Part shown: positions 33,651 to 44,719 of the stretch, in pieces | How positions within the stretch are numbered: position 1 is the first letter of the stretch | Layout: each line of letters begins with the position of its first letter | Origin: Ceratotherium simum simum | Lineage: Eukaryota > Chordata > Mammalia > Perissodactyla > Rhinocerotidae | Reading direction: 5' to 3' | Length of the DNA stretch: 64,000 nt | NCBI RefSeq assembly: GCF_000283155.1 | Contig: NW_004454195.1 | Span: forward strand, 10,314,466 to 10,378,465 | Notes under the pieces: model-generated | Databases searched by the model: none | What the model saw: the letters and a program-made list of their open reading frames with translations, nothing else | What the model was told of the DNA's origin: nothing | Program-made: the position numbers and the translations under genes

Positions 33651-34340
33651 GCAGGTCAGGTGGAAGATCAGGTTGATCATGAAGATCCCTTTGGCTATGG
33701 TACTACCATGTAGGTTTTGATTTTTTCTCGGGCAATATTCTCTGCCTGGAAATTACCATGTGCACTAGATAGGAGTGGATTCATTGAATTTGGGGCAGAT
33801 TAATTGATGTGAAGGTTTAGTAAGAATTTCTTGGTTCTTAGGGAAGCCAGGACTATAAGAAAAATACTTGAAGGGAAGGAGATAATAAGGCAGTCTGTCT
33901 ATTGATTCTTCAGGATTTCTCGTTCAAAATTCACCAGGTAGATATCTGGTGGGACCATCACTGTGTGTTAGAAGCCTGCTGGTGGTTCAGATTGAGCAAC
34001 TGAGCATAGGCTAAGACTTTGATGATGTCTGCTAAGAAGGTTTCTGTTTTTATTATTATTTCTTTTCTTCTTTAAAGGAGGAAAAGTTTTCTTGAGGTTA
34101 CTGAGAGCACTGGGGTTTCTTTCTAAGCTCTTTGCAACCTATATGAGAAATGAAGCTAGAGCATGTCTCCCCTATTTGGAAGTGTTCCTGGAGTCTGCTT
34201 TGTCATAACTTTAACTTGTCAGTGTCATAACTGCCTTCTAATTTCACACTGCTTTCTATGGTGTCTTCTGAATTAGCATCAGGTTTTCTTCAAACATGGA
34301 AATGTTCTTATCAGGATGATGACACATCCAGAAATCTTCT

Positions 34341-34344
<4 letters not shown>
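33651..34344. other. Unassigned unique sequence
   Basis: No element recognised. Confidence 0.4.

Positions 34345-34377
<33 letters not shown>
34345..34377. repeat. (TG)16 microsatellite
   Basis: A perfect TG run of about 33 bases, likely length-variable. Confidence 0.95.
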
Positions 34378-34380
<3 letters not shown>

Positions 34381-34554
34381 TATGAGATTGTGGAAGAAAA
34401 CCCCATGCAAATCCCAGACCAGTAGAGGTCCAGCTCTCTAGGACAGACCTTCTGCCTGAGCTCTAGAACTCTAGGACCTACACTGGATCACTCCATCTGT
34501 CATGGCAGAAGCAACATTCACCGTGTAAAACTTATCATTTCCTTGCCCCAACCT

Positions 34555-35150
34555 TCCTGGTCTCCTTTATGTCCTATTCTGTTAGTAGAATCCCCTCCAC
34601 TCCTCCCCTCGTTATCCAAGCCATAAAGCTGGAAGTTATTTTAAACTCTTCTCTCATCCTTCACATCTAATAGTCTCCTAAATTTTGTCTGATGATAGCC
34701 TACCTCCCAAATATCCCCATATTCACGTATCCCCTCTAACCCACGGTCAGTGCCTTAGTTCCAACCCCTCACATCTTGCCATTTGCCCATTTCTAAACCC
34801 TTCCAACATGTCTTTTCCCAGATCTGTCTCTTTTCTCATCAAAGTGGTTCAATCAGGTTTCTTTCTGATTAAAGCCTTCTGATGAATCCTCTTCACCTTC
34901 AAGATAAAGACTACACTCCTGAGCATGGTAGACAACACTTGGTAGGATTCAGCTCCTGGGTGTCGGCCCAGCCTCCCTCTTCACAACTCCCCACCTTGTT
35001 TGGTAAACTTCAGATTTCTTTGCCTTCCTCTCTACTGTTCTTTTTGTCTGGAATGCCCTTCCAGCTTTTCTGTTTGGGAAACTCCCACTTGGTCTTTAAG
35101 ACTCAGCTCCAGGGTTTCACTTCTCTCCCTATGGATGACAACCAAGATAT
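34555..35150 (+). mobile_element. L2 LINE fragment, distal coding region and 3-prime part
   Basis: Order of phrases: AAGCTGGAAGTTATTTTAAA, CATCCTTCACATCTAATAGT, TCTTCACCTTCAAGATAAAG, TTGTCTGGAATGCCCTTCCA and GGTCTTTAAGACTCAGCTCC. These follow L2 from the reverse-transcriptase end into the 3-prime region. The two open frames here (34685-34882, 34882-35154) are shards. Confidence 0.82.
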
Positions 35151-35324
35151 TTAAGACCTAGTCTGCTTAGCTCTGAGCAATTAGAACAGATGCCATGGAG
35201 AACACTGGGTATGGCCTTGTCTCAATGCACCAAGTGACTGTCATCTGGGCTTGCCCCACCCTAGCAGAGTTGATCATCCCTCCTTCGTGTCACATGTACA
35301 TGTGGAGGCACCCATTACTCACCC

Positions 35325-35442
35325 TGTAGTCATTTGACACACATTTCATAATTGCCTACTCTGTTTAGACCTTGCCTGGATCATGGGAATATAAGAATGA
35401 ATAAGACAGCATTTCAGTGCTTGGGGTGCTTATAGTCCAGTC
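35325..35442 (-). mobile_element. L2 LINE 3-prime end, antisense
   Basis: TAATTGCCTACTCTGTTTAG, ATAAGAATGAATAAGACAGC and GGTGCTTATAGTCCAGTC are the antisense L2 end. It sits between two forward L2 segments. Confidence 0.72.
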
Positions 35443-35444
35443 AT

Positions 35445-35590
35445 ATAGCATTTTTTTTCTTATGTGCTTATCTTCTATCAGATTATGAGCTCCTTGGAGG
35501 GTGGGGACCAGGTCTTTCATCTCAGCATCCTTGGTGCCTGCCTGGTGCTTGGCACGTAGCGTGCTTAGTCAGTATTTGTTGAATGAGGGT
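35445..35590 (+). mobile_element. L2 LINE 3-prime terminus
   Basis: GATTATGAGCTCCTTGGAGG, GTGGGGACCAGGTCTTTCAT, GGTGCTTGGCACGTAGCGTG and TCAGTATTTGTTGAATGAGG form a complete L2 end. It may be the tail of the copy at 34555-35150, interrupted by the antisense L2. Confidence 0.85.
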
Positions 35591-36544
35591 ATCTGGCTGG
35601 GATCCCCAGTATCTGGAATCAAGGGTCAGGGTGTCAAAGTGTTAAAATGGTTCAAGAGGTTGATTGGTCATGGGGTGAAGGGCTTCCAGTGAGCGATGTT
35701 AGGTAACAATGTTTATTTATACAAGCATAACCCAGAGAAATAGTTCATTTGTCTTCTCTGTTCCTCCTAATTCAGCTTTTTTTCTTGTTCTGGTTCTTTT
35801 TTGAATGGAATTCTGTCACCCACTCACTGGTTTTATATAGCTCCCATTGAAGTAGAACTCAACAGAAATTGTGCCTATTAATTAAAAACCCAGAATGTGG
35901 GCAGTTTTTGAACTGCTAATTAAAACTCTTACCAGTCAGGTTGTATTCTCTGTTTTAAACTTTTTTTTCTTTCCTGAACCTAAAACTTCGCTTACCAGAG
36001 AAAATGTCTTTAAAAAAAGACAATTGCCAGGAATGTCTTGTCTTAAAAACCGCTTCGTATACCTCCAGTGAAATCAGGGAGTCGCATATCTTCCTAGTGC
36101 TTTGAAGGTTGTTAGTGGGTTGAAGTTGTTAGGGGCTGGAGAGGACAGATGTGGCCTCCCAAGGTCACTCCGCTGCCCTCAAATGATTTCTGCCACCTGC
36201 CAGTGTGTAGATGGCACAGCTGCTAGGTAAGGGCCTGGAAACGCTGTCATCCTCAGGCTGGTCAAGAAGAGGATATCTTACCAATTTTTAGGAGCTGCTG
36301 GGGCATCTGTGGCCCCTGAAGTTTCAGCTTCTCTACTGCTGATTGCCACAGTTGCCTGTGGTGAACCGCATGAGTTCCACAAGGGTAAATGGCAGGAGAG
36401 TCTGAAGGCTGAGAATCTGTTCCCTGTTCTGCCTTCTTTCAAGGATTGGAATTCTCTGCTGTGCCCACCAATGCTGGTGCTTGCATAAGATGTGGCTTTC
36501 TGGGCATGATGCCAAGGAGCTCACACAGGACTCCCTATTCAGCC
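35591..36544. other. Unassigned sequence with a homeodomain-motif cluster
   Basis: No repeat recognised. At 35875-35930 two sites, TTAATTAA (35878-35885) and CTAATTAAAA (35916-35925), lie 38 bases apart, a pattern often seen in developmental enhancers. No direct evidence of function. Confidence 0.35.
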
Positions 36545-36760
36545 CCAAACGGCATCCCGCGCTGACATTTGGGTGGGGCGGCCCGGCAGGGCTCCCCTCG
36601 TGACCGGAGTCAGAGCTCATGCGGGCTCCCTCGAGGTGGGCGTGGTCGAGGGGCGTGAGGCTGCTCCAACAACTGGCTCCATTGTATCCTGAACCGGGAA
36701 GCTGAAGAGAACAGCTCTGTGAGGACCGCTGTGCAATAGAGGAGCCTGCGCGTGCCTGGA
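36545..36760. promoter_or_regulatory. Short CpG-dense patch
   Basis: Twelve CpGs fall within 36550-36655 and several more follow up to 36752, whereas flanking DNA has few. The density is of CpG-island grade, but the patch is too short for usual island criteria. A reverse-strand frame of 157 codons from its first ATG (36806 down to 36333) crosses it without any recognisable domain. It could be an orphan promoter or enhancer, or simply GC-rich unique DNA. Confidence 0.4.
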
Positions 36761-38744
36761 GGGTTTGATTCCACTGAACTGGGGGAAGTAGCCATGTGGT
36801 GAGCATGTGCTTGGGGCCATGTTCGGGTCCAGGGGCTGGCAATGTGCTTTGAGTTTGGCTTCCTTTCTTTTTCAGAAGGTGGTTGATTCATGCAAAATGC
36901 CTAACGATGCCTGCAATGCACGGAGCAGGCATCGGATCCCCTTTGATGTGCAGGGTCTTTTTGGAGGTTCCAAAAAAATAGTTCAAAGGTTTACTTTGGA
37001 CACCACACCTCCAGCACATGTCAAAGTCAAGGCCTGGCTCCCCAGGCAGCACGCTGGAGAAAACATTTTGTGCCGGCTTCTTCTTCTCTCTGTTTTGTCT
37101 TGTGCTGAGCACAGATTTCCAGACTTCACACCGTCCTGGTGGCAAAAAGGGGAGATTGAGCAAAAGAAAATGAACGGCTCTGAGCTTTTTGAGTGCACTA
37201 TGGTCTTTCAGTCCTGCTGAAATTGGGCGGTGGGAACGAGGCTGGTGTTTGCCCGCAATGACAGGCCCTCTTACTCCTTGGAGCTTGGGGCTATCTGAGG
37301 GAAACACGTTCCCAGGCAGAAAGAGAGCCATCTGGCCGCCCCATGTGGGTCAAATTGCAGTTCTGCCTGGGTTTGTTTGAGGTTGCTGGCAGCAGTGCTG
37401 TCTTCCCTCGTCCCTTCTCCTCCATGGGGTGTGGGACTTAGGGACTGGCTCTGCCAGGATGGGGGTGCGGGATGCTGGGTAGGGGCAGGGCTGGAGACAC
37501 ATGAAAGGGAAGGGCGAGTATCCAATAGGGAAATCATGTATCATGCCTCCGTGTTCTGAGAGTTTTCTTGCCTTTCCGTGCCCCCAAGGCACAAGCATGT
37601 GGAAGGTACCCCCAGCTCTGCTCACAGGCTGGAGGCTGGCGGGGTGGATGGTGTAGGATTTCCACCTGCTTCCTGGGAGAAAGCAAAGCAGAACCGTGCC
37701 TTATCATGGACATGGCCGTGACCCTGAAGTCAGGGGTTTGGGGAAGGATTTTCTTCCCTCTCTTCCTCTCTAATTACCAGTGCCTTGGAGGAGTCACTTC
37801 TCTGTTCTGTGGGCTGTTTACCCACTAGCCAGAGGTGGATGTTTCTACCATGACATCACTGTTGTATACAGCTGAGGGGAGTACCAGTGAAATCCAGATG
37901 CCCAATCATTTACTCTGTTAGAAAAAAGGTTTTAAAATGTACAGATCAAATGACATCACAGGCTCAGGGTGGGCCCAGAGAGCAGAATCTGGAGCGTCGC
38001 TGGAGAAGAGGGGAGGCATGGATGCTCCCATGGCCCCATCCTTGTGTCCTTGGAATTATAGTTCATCTCGCTCCTCATAAACGTAGGTTATAGCCCCCAG
38101 CAGCCCCCAACCCGCTCACCGAAGCTGGCGTCTCTGAAACACCACCCATGCTCAGTCAGTGTCCAAAGTGACTTTACTACCACATACGGAAGTCTCGTGG
38201 AGTCGACTCTACAATTCAGCAAATTACAGGAGTCTCGAATCTTACACTAGTTTTTATGCAATTTAACTCAGGCTTTTGTATCTCTCTCCTGTTCCCCTTC
38301 TAGGTTTTCTTTTTGCTTTTTTTCAACCTTGATCACAGGCAACATTTCACAAGGTCCCTCCCTCATTGGCAGGTGGAAATAATCCCTCTGTGCCCATTGA
38401 GTATCTGTTAGGCTAGGACTGCTCCGAGGTCCTGCTCATAGAAAAACTCAGTGAATTATTCTTTTTCTTTGCTGAGTTCATGTCCTTGGAGATCCCCTCT
38501 GGTTTCAGAGCATTCCTACACATTCCTGTCACTTCATGCTGTGTTTTTGCCAGTTTTCTCACATTTTCTGAAATCCTTCCTTTTCTGAGGATGTAGCTTT
38601 CCTCCCACGCATCATTTTCCTAGTTTTTACACATCATATCCTTGCAGCCCTTGCCTCCATCTCACTTTAGGTTCTTATTTTCATTTTAGAACAAATGTTA
38701 GCATTTTTTTAAATGTTCATTTTTCAGTTGAGCTAACAACAAAT
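36761..38744. other. Unassigned GC-rich then mixed unique sequence
   Basis: About 2 kb without a recognised repeat. Several open frames of 60-147 codons occur on both strands at 36807-37828, as expected in GC-rich DNA, and none has a domain. The segment 38100-38330 has CpG-containing words (ACGGAAGTCTCGTGGAGTCG) that might belong to an unidentified LTR. Confidence 0.35.
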
Positions 38745-38930
38745 GATTAATTACTCTGGGTCAGGCAGCATGCTAGGCTCTTTCATTTATCAGTAACTTT
38801 CTGAGAAATCCTGCATTGCCACCCTGTTTTTACACATGAAAATACTGTCACTTGATAAGTTAGACTTGTAGTAAGTAGTTGAGCAGTATTTCTAGCAGAA
38901 AACATATTCTCTTTTCTTTGTATCACACAC
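38745..38930 (-). mobile_element. MIR SINE fragment, antisense
   Basis: CAGGCAGCATGCTAGGCTCT, CATTTATCAGTAACTTTCTG, CACCCTGTTTTTACACATGA and ATACTGTCACTTGATAAGTT follow the antisense MIR. Confidence 0.62.
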
Positions 38931-39769
38931 GGTTCCCCTCGTAGCTAGACGTAGCTTGCTCTCAAATCCATTCAACATTTAGAAATTGTTCCAGTTTCCC
39001 CGCATAACTAACTTGGAGAAGTAATTAATCCAAAGTAAGAGGTGAAACTCCTTTTCGTGTGAGTGTGTTCTGTTTAAGGTTGGTCAATGTCGTGGACAGG
39101 TATCACTCTCGCCTTTAGTGAACAATGAAACAATTTGATTAGTTTACAAAACAGGTCTGAACTCACTTGCCAATGGCATATAATGAGAATCAATCTACAT
39201 CCTTCCTCATTTCCTTAATCCATCTCCTGTTTTGTTCAGGCCTGCTTATCTATTGCTTTTCTGGCTTTGGTGCCTGGGGAGCCTGGCCAGTTTGCACAGC
39301 CACTTTTCTCTGGCTCCTGGAAAGCAATCATTCAGCACGAGGCACAGCAGCAGCCAATACAGCAATGCAAGTTTTGCTATTTGGGTGGCGAGAAGAGAGG
39401 CGCTGAGTGCCTATCTCCAATATTAATAGTGCATGACTTAAAAACAAAATATGCGATGGCCTGGACCCACTTTTATGTGCCTTCGGCCCGGAGAGGAGAA
39501 GGCAAATTAGAGGTGTTGGGAAGCCCAAGTCATAAAGTCAAAGGGATGAGGACATTGATAGTCACACTGGGACCATTTCATAACTGGAAATTCTGAGGTA
39601 GAGGAAAACTAAGTGATCTGGGGAAGGGAAAACTTATGCAAACACTACAAAATCTTATTTTAATTTGGGAGGCCCCTCAGGCCAAGAAGAGCGTTATTGG
39701 TGAGGGTGGAAGAAACGCGGCTGTTCGCTCACCATTGATGCCACTCGTGCGGAGGTTAACAACGCACGG
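38931..39769. other. Unassigned unique sequence
   Basis: No element recognised. Three overlapping forward frames near 39167-39596 have no domain. Confidence 0.4.
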
Positions 39770-39930
39770 TGCTGCTTTGTTGTATTTTTATGTCTGTCTG
39801 GTCTTCATGGCTGGATGGTAAACTTCTTGAGGGCTGGATAATGTCATATATATCTCTAGTGCCAAGCAGAATGCTTTGAATGAGGCACCTACTCAGAAAT
39901 ATTAACTGATTAGCAAGTCAATTTTAAATA
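39770..39930 (+). mobile_element. L2 LINE 3-prime end
   Basis: GGTAAACTTCTTGAGGGCTG, TATATCTCTAGTGCCAAGCA and AGAATGCTTTGAATGAGGCA are the L2 terminus in forward sense. Confidence 0.75.
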
Positions 39931-40022
39931 AAATTAAAAACTCACTTGACCAAGAGACTTGAGTAAATCACAATTTAGGTGTACGCCCTGTGAAGTACTG
40001 AAAGACCAAAGTCCTGAGTCCC

Positions 40023-40658
40023 TGTACTTGTTAGGGCACAGGTACTAAAGCAGAAAGATCCAGAAATACAGTGAGGTAAACAGGATTGAAGTTTCTTCTC
40101 TTATGTAACAGTCCAGAGGTCAGCAGGCTGGGGCTGGAAGCAAGGCGGCAGCTACGGCTGTGGTCAGCAGGAAGGAGGAAAAGAGCCAGGACAATGACCT
40201 GGAAGTGGCACATGTCCTTCTGCTTACAACCCCTTGGCTACAACTTGATCACATGGCCATACCAAGCTGCAAGGGAGGCTGGGAAATGTAGTCTCCAGCT
40301 GAGGAGCTATGCCTAGGTTCAACTTAGGAGTTGCATTATTAAAAATGGGGAAAACGGGGCCGACCCCATGGCCAAATGATTAAAGTTCCGTGTGCTCCAC
40401 TGTGGCAGCCTGAGTTCGTGGGTTTGGATCCCGGGAGCAGACATATTCCACTCATCAGCCATGTTGTGGAGGCATCCCACATACAAAGTAGAGGAAGGTT
40501 GGCAGAGATGTTAGCTCAGGGCTAATCTTCCTCAAGCAAAAACAAAAAAGAGGAAGATTGGCAACGGATATTAGCTCAGGGCAAATCTTCCTCATTAAAA
40601 AAAAAAAGAAAACTGGAGAATGAATATCAGTGGACAAGTAGCCTCGAGATATGGTCTC
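40023..40658 (-). mobile_element. MLT1-type LTR (antisense), split by an ERE
   Basis: The left piece has CAGGATTGAAGTTTCTTCTC, GTCCAGAGGTCAGCAGGCTG, CCTTCTGCTTACAACCCCTT and CAAGGGAGGCTGGGAAATGT. After the ERE it resumes with TGGAGAATGAATATCAGTGG and ACAAGTAGCC, the LTR start in antisense. Same LTR type as 22171-22634. Confidence 0.82.
40356..40607 (+). mobile_element. ERE1-type SINE inserted in an LTR
   Basis: Head GGGGCCGACCCCATGGCC, GATTAAAGTTCCGTGTGCTC, then GGTTTGGATCCCGGGAGC, CATGTTGTGGAGGCATCCCA, two GATATTAGC/GATGTTAGC-type tail phrases and an A-rich end. Flanked by GAAAAC on both sides (40350-40355 and 40608-40613). Slightly diverged head (CCATGGCC in place of the usual GTGGCAT). 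Confidence 0.94.
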
Positions 40659-40660
40659 TA

Positions 40661-41611
40661 AGCTAAATTTTCTCTAAGTGCCTTCCCTCCCCTACTCCCC
40701 TCCCTGCCTCTCTTCCTTCCTTCTTTCGAAAGGGGATTAGCATTGTCCTTGTAAGCAAATGGAATGAGCCTCCTAAAACATTCCCTATGATTTATCCATC
40801 GTGCTCTCAACCTGGGAGGAATCCTTCACATGTAACCAAAGGAAAACAAAATTTCAGCTCTGATCTAAACACAGGGCAGGGACAGAGCCAGCCAGAGGAG
40901 CTGGAAACAAGACTCAGGCAACTGCACAAGAGAAATTTTCTTCTCTCTGCAAAGGTTACCTCTTTAAGTGGTACTGACTCTGCTGACTTGGGTGATCAGG
41001 AGCTGAGGGCAAGCGACAGGTGGCTGGGAAGCTGAAGAACGTGATATCCCAAGCCCTCTAGAAGCTGTGTGGGGAGGCTAAGAATGTCAGGGACGGGGCC
41101 TATAAACTGGAAACAGATCCCACCTGATGAAGGTTGGGATATGAGACAGAAAACACATGGCCTCTGGAGAAAGCTGACTTGGTTTTCTGGGCTGGCCCAT
41201 CCAGGCCTGAGGAGCATGAGCAAAGCCAAGGGTGGAAAGACCAGCCAAGTTCGGGCTCCAGGGTGTCAGGTAGGACAGAAAGGGTGGACTCTCAGGGAAG
41301 CCGGAAGGCCTCCCTCAGAGGCCAAGGCAGAAAACCTGGGGAAGTTAGACATAATGGGAGACGGCACATTCCTTCCATCAAAAAGACATTCCCTCTTGCC
41401 ATTCCCAGTGGCAAATGCTCTTGTTTATCATGTAGAGGGAGATCCTTCCTTCTAGGCTGGATATGCCAGCCATAAAGGGAGAGGGAGGTGGGGGAAAAAG
41501 TCCCCAGAAAGCAGCACATTGTGATAAAACTGGTTTTAAAAGCTTACACACTTGAACCCATTCGTCCCTGATCTGTTTTCCTAGAGGTGGCCTTAGAAGC
41601 ATAAGCACAAT
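40661..41611. other. Unassigned unique sequence
   Basis: A short CT-rich run at 40680-40725, then GC-richer DNA. Overlapping open frames at 41069-41475 have no recognisable domain. Confidence 0.4.
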
Positions 41612-41700
41612 CCCTTCCTTCCCTCCCTCTCTTCCTTCCTCCCTTCCTTCCTTCCTTCTTTCCTCCCTTCCTTCCTCGCTCCCTCCTTTCTTTCCTTGCT
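41612..41700 (+). repeat. CCTT/CCCT-rich microsatellite tract
   Basis: Imperfect tandem TTCC and TCCC units. The Lys/Arg/Gly-rich frame on the reverse strand is a compositional artefact. Confidence 0.93.
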
Positions 41701-42224
41701 AGGCCCATAATAGGGCAGCTAAGTGGCATTTGCTTGGTGATCATGAGGTGATCTGTTCTTTTCCAAGGAGGTTTCAGGAACAGAAGCAGTGGTTGCTGGA
41801 TCCTATTTGCAAACCACCTGTAACCCTATAGATGTTGACAGTAGAGCTATACCCAGAATCTGAAGTCTCCTCCTCTGGAGGCATATTGGAGACAGAGATG
41901 GAGTGAAATGATGAAATTCTCTGAGGTATACAGAGGCGAACCACCAAGAGCCAAAAGATTTTTGCCCCAGAGAACTGAAGTAATCTTGGTCGATTGTTGG
42001 GAAAACATTACAAATGGACACAGCATTGTGCAAAGTATTAAAGCTTAAGGAGAACTGCTGAATACATCATGTCAGTACTTAATCCTCTTGGTTTTTATGA
42101 TGATGTTTTACCCATTTTAAAATTACTTCATGTACAATTTCAGAAATGTAAAATTACTCTTTATTCAACTTGTGATTCCTCAGTCTGTATTGGAAATTGA
42201 CTTGGCGCTGTTGAGATATATTTG
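41701..42224. other. Unassigned unique sequence
   Basis: No element recognised. Confidence 0.4.
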
Positions 42225-42439
42225 TGGTAAAATAAAAGGAGCTTTAGATTTCAATTCAGAAGTCTTGAGTATGAATCCCATTTTTGAGCTTTTTTGGGGA
42301 CAGTGTTAATCTATGAAAGGAGGATAATAGTAGTCAATTTAGAGAGGTTGAGGGGATTAAATGTGATCGGTGTGAAAGCACTTGATCAATTCTTAAGCAC
42401 TGTACAGATGTTAGATTTTATTATGACTACTACTATTAC
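42225..42439 (+). mobile_element. MIR SINE, interrupted at its tail by an ERE2
   Basis: AAAGGAGCTTTAGATTTCAA, GAGTATGAATCCCATTTTTG, GAGGGGATTAAATGTGATCG and AAGCACTGTACAGATGTTAG, then ATTTTATTATGACTAC, follow MIR to its AT-rich end, which became the ERE2 insertion site. Confidence 0.78.
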
Positions 42440-42856
42440 CTAGCCCTGGTGGTCTAGTGGTTAAGATTTGGCGCTCTCACCACTGCGGCCTGGGTTTGGC
42501 CCGGGGTTCATTTCCCGGTTAGGGAACCACACCACCCGTCTGTCGGTTGTCACACTGTGGAGGCTGCATGTTGCTGTGATGCTGAAGGCTATGCCACCAG
42601 TATTTCAAATACCAGGGGGGTCACCCATGGTGGACAGGTTTCAGAGGAGCTTCCAGACTAAGACAGGCAGGAAGAAGGACCTGGCCACCCACTTACGAAA
42701 AAATTGACCATGAAAACCCTATGAATAGCAGCAGAGCATTGCCTGATATAGTGCTGGAAGCTGAGAGGATGATTCAAAAAGTTGGGGCAGGGTTCTGCTC
42801 TGCTGTACATAGGGTCACTAGGAGTTGGAATGGATTCGATGGCACTAATAACAAAT
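42440..42856 (+). mobile_element. ERE2-type long SINE
   Basis: About 417 bp. Head TAGCCCTGGTGGTCTAGTGG, then TCTGTCGGTTGTCACACTGT, TGCTGTGATGCTGAAGGCTA, CCATGGTGGACAGGTTTCAG, TGACCATGAAAACCCTATGA, GGGTCACTAGGAGTTGGAAT and the end GATGGCACTAATAACAA. A 9-bp duplication TACTATTAC flanks it (42431-42439 and 42857-42865). Two short open frames within it are incidental. Confidence 0.93.
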
Positions 42857-42869
42857 TACTATTACTAAT

Positions 42870-43409
42870 TGTCCATTTACTTTTAAATAAATTTGAATGG
42901 CCTGATAGCAACTTGGGCATTTTGAAGCTCAACTGTTAATTGTATAACACTATAGACTAATTGTAATGGTTGGATTGGGGCTATAAAAATCTCTGCCCAG
43001 GCTCTCTTTGGTTTAACACAAGTTTTCTAAAGTATTTGGAATTGTCTTTAGACATCTTCATGGTTCATTTTCTTTCTCAAAGCATAAGACTTATGCAGTT
43101 GTTTTGGTAATAAAATACATCTTATAACTGGAAAAATAAAATCTCTGCCCAGCGATGGTGAAAATACCAGAGAAGATTCCTGGTTAATAGTACCTGTGTA
43201 TGACTTCTTCCTTCTCCTTCAATGAGAAGCCACTTTGCAGAAATCTTGTATTTGGATGGCAATGTTTTAAAACAGATTATCATGTTATCAAGGTTTACTT
43301 ACTGGAGGAGTTGCCCTGGGCATTATTATGTTATCGGCAGAACAATTCCAAGATGAAAGGAAATCCATGATCAATACAAAAGGCCCTTCTTTTGAACTGT
43401 TCTCATGGC
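42870..43409. other. Unassigned unique sequence
   Basis: No element recognised. Confidence 0.4.
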
Positions 43410-43610
43410 TGTCACCCAGAGCTGGTGATACAGAGCAAAAAGAGTTTGCAAGCCAGGAGTAAGTCCCCAGACAAATGTGGCCTGGGCAAATGGCTCATCT
43501 CTTCTCTGTGTGAGGTTGTTCGTCTGTCAAATGGGAAACCCACTGCTGGATTCTTACCTTGCAAGGCTGCTCTGTGGAGGTGCTACAAGGCATCTGAGGG
43601 TGGGGGTTGT
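43410..43610 (+). mobile_element. MIR SINE fragment
   Basis: GGCCTGGGCAAATGGCTCAT, CGTCTGTCAAATGGGAAACC and TTGCAAGGCTGCTCTGTGGA follow the MIR core. Diverged. Confidence 0.55.
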
Positions 43611-44719
43611 TTAAAACCACCTGGTCTTGGTTTAGACACTGCCAGAGGAGTACACTCCTCCGTGGGCTGAAAGAGATGTATTTCAAACTATGGACTATAC
43701 AAAGAAGAGCTCTTCTGCAGCCCACATCTTCTGGGAAGAAATATGTACTGAAAACCAATGATCCATATCCTGCCAGGTAGAAAGCTGTGTCCTGGGAGCC
43801 AGATAAGAACTCTTCCTGCCACTAAAGTACTATTTATTACCTTATAGGATACCCAGTTTGTTTCCAAAGAGCTGACCCATTGAACAAAATAAAACAAAAT
43901 CAGCTCTATTAGCTTGTAAATTGGTCTATTCTGATGACAACAGATGATGATAGAGAGTAATTGCTACGACTATCCACGCTCTATTTATTGTAAACGTAGG
44001 ACTATGGTTTTCATGGAATTGCTAGATGAAGGAATCATTCTCATTGTAGAGTCTGGACATCAAACCAGTCCTGCTTCTACTGAATACCACAAATTACAGT
44101 TTAAGCAGCTGAGACTTTAATACTCAACCGATAGACTGCCAGCGAAGACCTGCTGTGTTCTGAATTGTAAAATGGGGGAGGAAGGGGAGGGTCCTGGGTA
44201 CTCGACTGGATATAAGATCCATTTCTGCTTGTGGCACTAGCCCAGCTGGTGGAAAGTGGAAGTTGTAGGAATCTGGAGAGAGACACTACAACCGGCTTAG
44301 CTCCTCAGACGAGGATCAAGCTAGTCACAGTCCAGGTGTTTGGTTTCTGACCTGCTTGGTGAAGCAAAACCACTTGCTCTTAGTTCCGAGAAAACCAACC
44401 GCTAAACTGAGAATCAACCCCAGGCGAAACCAACTGAAAGTTGCACAAGGGCTAGTAGACTGACCTTATTTCTTGCCTCTCTGCTCCCTGACTTGCCTGC
44501 ACTGGGTTCTGCTTGTCTTTCACTCTAGTACGAGAGCCAATATCCTCTGGCTTTGAGGTCACCCTACCCATGGTTTGACACATTTGTATCTATTTCTTGA
44601 AAATGTAAAGCACTTGTGACAAAACATAGCTAAGGGGTAGAGGTACCATCAACCCAAGGCTCACAAAACACATTGCTAGTGCCTTTTGCCAATAAATAAC
44701 AGTTTGTCTCTGCCGCCTC
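43611..44719. other. Unassigned unique sequence
   Basis: No element recognised over about 1.1 kb. Confidence 0.4.

Noticed and set aside
36333..36842. Longest reverse-strand open frame (about 169 codons, 157 from its first ATG)
   Set aside because: No domain, signal or family resemblance, and it lies over a CpG- and GC-rich patch where stops are rare by composition. No splice or promoter evidence ties it to a gene.
36807..37331. Overlapping 137- and 147-codon frames on opposite strands, one near an acceptor-like TTCTTTTTCAG
   Set aside because: Polypyrimidine-AG words are common. Neither frame resembles a protein, and both strands being open points to composition.
41544..41744. Lys/Arg/Gly-rich reverse frame
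   Set aside because: Translation artefact of the CCTT-rich microsatellite.
44410..44450. GAAACCAACTGAAAG as an interferon-response-like element
   Set aside because: Spacing does not fit the usual GAAANNGAAA pattern, and there is no gene context.
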